NCBI RefSeq assembly: GCF_000785435.2
Contig: NZ_JTDB02000001.1
Span: forward strand, 496,001-560,000
Source: Paraburkholderia sacchari
GTDB taxonomy: Bacteria; Pseudomonadota; Gammaproteobacteria; Burkholderiales; Burkholderiaceae
Direction: 5' to 3'
Length of the DNA: 64,000 nucleotides
The notes under the pieces were generated by a model. The model saw only the letters and a list, made by a program, of their open reading frames with translations. It ran no database searches and was not told where the DNA came from. This document shows positions 61,089-64,000 of this stretch, one piece after another. The translations under genes and the position numbers were made by a program. How positions within the stretch are numbered: position 1 is the first letter of the stretch; every line of letters starts with the position of its first letter.

Positions 61089-62681
61089 ATGAGCCGCGTA
61101 CTGGAAATCGTGCTGGATGTCGTGAGCGTCACGCCGCAAGCCTCGACCGAGGCCGTCGCTCCGCCCGGGCAGATTCCATCCGATTTCGCTGTGACCATGC
61201 GTGCGGTTTTGCCGCAGCTCGTGTCTGAAACCGACGACGCGGGCGAGCCGGTCGCGACCGTGATGTTCGACCGGGCCGGCGCGCTTGCGCGGGCGGGCTG
61301 GCGCATCGGCGTCGAGACGTGCGGCGCCGCGCAGTGTGTCGTCGTTTCCAGCCGGCGCCCATGGACGCCGGGCATCGTCGTCGTCGAGCCGATATTCACG
61401 GCGTGTCTGTACGCCAACGGTCTTGATACCGAGCTATTCGATGCCGCGCCCGAGCCATTTCGCGAGGTGCTCGCGGCAGCTGGGCCGCTCGAGCAGTCGG
61501 CGTCGCTGTCGGCGATGCGCAGCCGCTGGCAGTGGCCGCGCGATGGCGTCGATGTGGAGATCGTGCTCGATGCCGATGTCGGGGCGCTGCACGATGCGGG
61601 CGGGTGCCTGCACGAACTGCGCGTGAGCGTGCCGTGGCCCGAGGGCGAAGACGCCGAGCCGCTCATCGACGCGCTGTTCGCCTGCGCGCACGAACTGGCC
61701 GGGGCGTTACCCGCGTTTGTGCGCCTGAGCGATGCGCTCGAACGCGCGGCGGCCGGCAGCGTGGCTGGCGACGCTTGTGCGGTGCGCGCAGAGCCGGTCG
61801 ATCTGGGCAGCGCGTGCACCGCCGGCGCGGCGCTGGTGGCGATCGGCGCGAACATCAGCGCGCACTGGTTCGGCAACGACTGGGGCGTGCGCGACTCGAC
61901 AGCCAAGGCAAACGCAGTGAGCACGGAATTCATTCATCAGATGCGGGTGGCGCAACGGCGCCTGCGCACCGCCATGCGGATCTTTTCGCATTGGCAGGAT
62001 AAGACGTGGTGCGAGCGCATCAAGCCCGAGCTCGATTGGTTCGGCGGGCTGCTTGGCGAGGCGCGCGACCGCGATGTGTTCGTCGAAGCCACGCTGCCCG
62101 CGCTCGCCGCCGCCGACGACGACCCCGCGCGCTGGCGCGCTGTGCTCGACGAGGCCGAGGCGCAGCGGCTCGTGGCCCGCGCGCGGTTGCGCGAGGCCTT
62201 GGCGGCGCCGCGTTATGCGCATGTCGCGCTCGCATGGCTGCAATGGCTGGATGCGCTCGCACGCAGGGTGCGTGCCGACGGCACCGACGCGCGCGCTTTG
62301 CATCGGCATGCTAACAAACGTGTGCGCCACTATTATCAGCAACTTGCTCAGGCGCAAAAGCTCACCGCCATCGACGATGCGGGCCGCCATCGTGTGCGGA
62401 TCAACGCGAAATATCTGCGTTACACGCTCGAATTTTTCGCCCCCATTGCCTCGCGCCGCACACGCGAGGACACGGTGCGCACGCTGGTGCGCCTTCAAGG
62501 CGTGCTGGGCGACGGCAACGACGCCGCCGTGGCATTGCGCTATCTCGAGCGCATGGATGCGGAGCCCTATCAGCTCGGTTTCGCACGCGGCTGGTGCGAG
62601 GCGATGAAGCGTTATACGGCGAAAGAGGGCGAACGGCTCCTGCGCGAACTGCATCCGCCGAAAATCACGCGCGCGGTTTGA
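61089..62681 (+). CDS. CYTH-like/CHAD domain protein
   Basis: A protein of 530 residues. The C-terminal half (about 280-525) is a CHAD domain, an all-helical bundle with conserved basic and histidine residues (EFIHQMRVAQRRLRTAMRIF, INAKYLRYTLEFFAP, RLQGVLGDGNDAAVALRYL). CHAD domains bind polyphosphate and are often fused to CYTH/triphosphatase domains. The N-terminal half has the general look of a CYTH beta-barrel but lacks a clear ExExK signature, so it may be inactive. It is divergent from the YdcH-PPK2 pair, which supports a polyphosphate role. Confidence 0.8.
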   Translation: MSRVLEIVLDVVSVTPQASTEAVAPPGQIPSDFAVTMRAVLPQLVSETDDAGEPVATVMFDRAGALARAGWRIGVETCGAAQCVVVSSRRPWTPGIVVVEPIFTACLYANGLDTELFDAAPEPFREVLAAAGPLEQSASLSAMRSRWQWPRDGVDVEIVLDADVGALHDAGGCLHELRVSVPWPEGEDAEPLIDALFACAHELAGALPAFVRLSDALERAAAGSVAGDACAVRAEPVDLGSACTAGAALVAIGANISAHWFGNDWGVRDSTAKANAVSTEFIHQMRVAQRRLRTAMRIFSHWQDKTWCERIKPELDWFGGLLGEARDRDVFVEATLPALAAADDDPARWRAVLDEAEAQRLVARARLREALAAPRYAHVALAWLQWLDALARRVRADGTDARALHRHANKRVRHYYQQLAQAQKLTAIDDAGRHRVRINAKYLRYTLEFFAPIASRRTREDTVRTLVRLQGVLGDGNDAAVALRYLERMDAEPYQLGFARGWCEAMKRYTAKEGERLLRELHPPKITRAV

Positions 62682-62739
62682 AGCGAGCTTGAATCGGGCT
62701 TGAACGCGACGCACGGCGTATTTCGCGCGTCCCCCTCTC

Positions 62740-62745
62740 TATAAT
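62740..62745 (+). promoter_or_regulatory. -10 element for the ModE-type regulator
   Basis: A perfect TATAAT lies 37 bases before ATG 62783. The region upstream is GC-rich and shows no clear -35. Confidence 0.4.
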
Positions 62746-62782
62746 CGACGTCATCGTTTGCACTCCACCCAGGCACTGCCCG

Positions 62783-63718
62783 ATGACGACTCCCTCCTCG
62801 ACTTCTTCCCCGCGCGGCGTGACCGTTGCCGATCAAAGCGCCAGCGCGGAAGCGGCTTCGCTGGGCGTGGGCGGCTCGGTCTGGTTTCAGGCCGGTCCGC
62901 AGGTGCTGGGCGGCGCGGCCCGCATCGCGCTGCTGGCGGCGATTCGCGAAACCGGCTCGATCACCGGCGCCGCCAAGGCGGTCGGCATGAGCTACAAGGG
63001 CGCATGGGATGCCATCGACGCCATGAACAATCTCGCTGGTGAACCGCTAGTGGTGCGCGCGACGGGCGGCAAGGGCGGCGGCGGGACCACGCTCACGCCG
63101 CGCGCGCAACGCCTCATCGCCACGTTCGGCGCGATCGAGCGCGAGCATCGGCACTTTCTCGAAAGCGCCGCCGCGGCGGTCCGCGCACTCGGCGGCGAAG
63201 CGCACGGGGAAGCCGACGCGGATACGGCAGGCAGCCTCGGCAACGATCTCGCCGTGCTCGGACGCTTCGCACTGCGTACGAGCGCGCGCAATCAGCTCTA
63301 CGGCGCCATCACGGCTCTCGCGCGCGGGGCCGTCAACGACGAAGTCTCGATCGCGCTGCCTGGCGGGCAGCAGCTTGTTGCCGTCGTCACGCGCGAAAGC
63401 GCCGAGGCGCTGGGGCTTGCCGTGGGCGGGGCGGTGGTGGCGCTCGTGAAGGCCTCGTCGGTTGTGCTGGTGGCGGGCGGGGCGCATTCATCATCGGATT
63501 ACGCCGCGCGGCTTTCCGCGCGCAACCGCTTGAGCGGCGTGGTGAGCGGCGTGCGCCGCGGCGAGGTCAATGCGGAGGTCGTGCTGGAGTTGCCGGGCGG
63601 CACGGTAATTGCCGCCGTGGTGACCGATGCGAGCGTCGATGCGCTCGGCCTCGTAGCGGGGGCGAGCGCGACGGCGGTGTTCAAGGCGTCGAGCGTGCTG
63701 CTTGGGGTAGGCGGCTGA
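62783..63718 (+). CDS. modE: ModE-type molybdate-responsive regulator
   Basis: A protein of 311 residues. The N-terminal winged HTH at about 45-115 (IALLAAIRETGSITGAAKAV, SYKGAWDAIDAMNN) is the ModE DNA-binding domain. Two TOBE/Mop domains follow at about 170-235 and 245-311, each with the SARN motif (TSARNQLYGAI; LSARNRLSGVV) that binds molybdate at the dimer interface. ModE represses the modABC uptake genes and activates molybdoenzyme genes when molybdate is present. No mod genes are inside the window; they may lie beyond the right end. Confidence 0.92.
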   Translation: MTTPSSTSSPRGVTVADQSASAEAASLGVGGSVWFQAGPQVLGGAARIALLAAIRETGSITGAAKAVGMSYKGAWDAIDAMNNLAGEPLVVRATGGKGGGGTTLTPRAQRLIATFGAIEREHRHFLESAAAAVRALGGEAHGEADADTAGSLGNDLAVLGRFALRTSARNQLYGAITALARGAVNDEVSIALPGGQQLVAVVTRESAEALGLAVGGAVVALVKASSVVLVAGGAHSSSDYAARLSARNRLSGVVSGVRRGEVNAEVVLELPGGTVIAAVVTDASVDALGLVAGASATAVFKASSVLLGVGG

Positions 63719-63779
63719 CCGGCGCGGTCAGCATGGTGGGCGTACGCGAGGGGCATCGCGGCACCCCGAACGCGCGGAT

Positions 63780-63998
63780 TCAAGCGTGCTGGTGGCGCGC
63801 GGGCGCGAGCGTGTTGCGGGTTTGCGAAACCGGCGCGGGGATAGTGCCGGGCTTGTGCCCCGGCCGGTTGGCCTTCCACTTGGCGCGGATATATGGCTGA
63901 TCGTGCCCCGAAACGGTAAGCGCGAGATGCGTCACCCAACGGTGGGTGGGCACGCGCACGTCGTGCAAGCCAAAGGTAAGCGCCGCGAGGCTGAGCGC
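63780..63998 (-). CDS. Unidentified protein, C-terminal part (5' end beyond window)
   Basis: A minus-strand frame that is open to the window edge and ends at 63780, giving the last 72 codons. Codon use (GCG, CTC, AGC, GGC) is like that of real genes here. The readable part includes HDVRVPTHRWVTHLALTVSG and HDQPYIRAKWKANRPG, then a Pro/Thr/Gln-rich tail. I do not recognise the family. The gene converges with modE. Confidence 0.5.
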   Translation of the reverse strand, partial: ALSLAALTFGLHDVRVPTHRWVTHLALTVSGHDQPYIRAKWKANRPGHKPGTIPAPVSQTRNTLAPARHQHA

Positions 63999-64000
63999 GA

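Overview
The window is high-GC betaproteobacterial DNA, most like Burkholderiaceae (Paraburkholderia, Burkholderia or Caballeronia). The evidence is gene order: sdhB-sdhE-gltA, then leuC-entericidin-leuD-leuB-asd-fimV-truA-trpF-trpB-DNA methyltransferase-trpA-accD-folC-SPOR protein-cvpA-purF-metZ. This is the backbone seen in that family. I saw no rRNA, tRNA, CRISPR array, insertion sequence or prophage.

Layout. 1-2000: the end of the succinate dehydrogenase operon and citrate synthase. 2000-4130: a disturbed stretch with a VOC protein, a truncated alpha/beta-hydrolase start, and a small AT-rich patch carrying a secreted two-repeat protein. 4135-8800: a QseC/QseB-type two-component pair, TerB-like and TerC/Alx-like genes each preceded by an 11-bp-period direct repeat, and a LoiP-type lipoprotein protease. 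8820-9704: a MipA/OmpV outer-membrane protein. 10093-28807: leucine, aspartate-semialdehyde, tryptophan, fatty-acid, folate, purine and methionine biosynthesis with fimV and truA. 28852-33642: MOSC protein, AraC regulator, FKBP isomerase, a degenerate histidine-kinase-like protein and a CNNM/CBS transporter-like protein. 33662-52257: a seven-gene minus-strand operon, glgE-treS/mak-glgB-glgX-treZ-malQ-treY, with overlapping or closely spaced genes. 52740-56513: a three-gene membrane FAD sugar/polyol dehydrogenase (Tat-exported small subunit, GMC flavoprotein, triheme cytochrome c). 56608-64000: a PPP-type phosphatase, a basic secreted protein, a LysR/tautomerase pair, PPK2, a YdcH protein, a CYTH-like/CHAD protein, a ModE regulator and a partial unidentified gene.

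How the genes fit together. The large operon encodes a whole trehalose-alpha-glucan cycle. TreS plus maltokinase makes maltose 1-phosphate from trehalose, GlgE polymerises it and GlgB branches it. GlgX and MalQ trim and rearrange the glucan, and TreY/TreZ turn it back into trehalose. No ADP-glucose genes (glgC, glgA) lie in the window.

Most interesting points: a Thr/Ile-rich putative leader peptide upstream of asd, whose 15-bp codon repeat differs only synonymously and which is followed by two mutually exclusive hairpins; the shared CTCATT-N5-CTCATT direct repeats at the terB- and terC-like genes beside an OmpR-family regulator; a GlgE with a long N-terminal GH13-like half that seems to lack the catalytic acid; an orphan methyltransferase inside the trp cluster; and the AT-rich islet with its two-repeat secreted protein.
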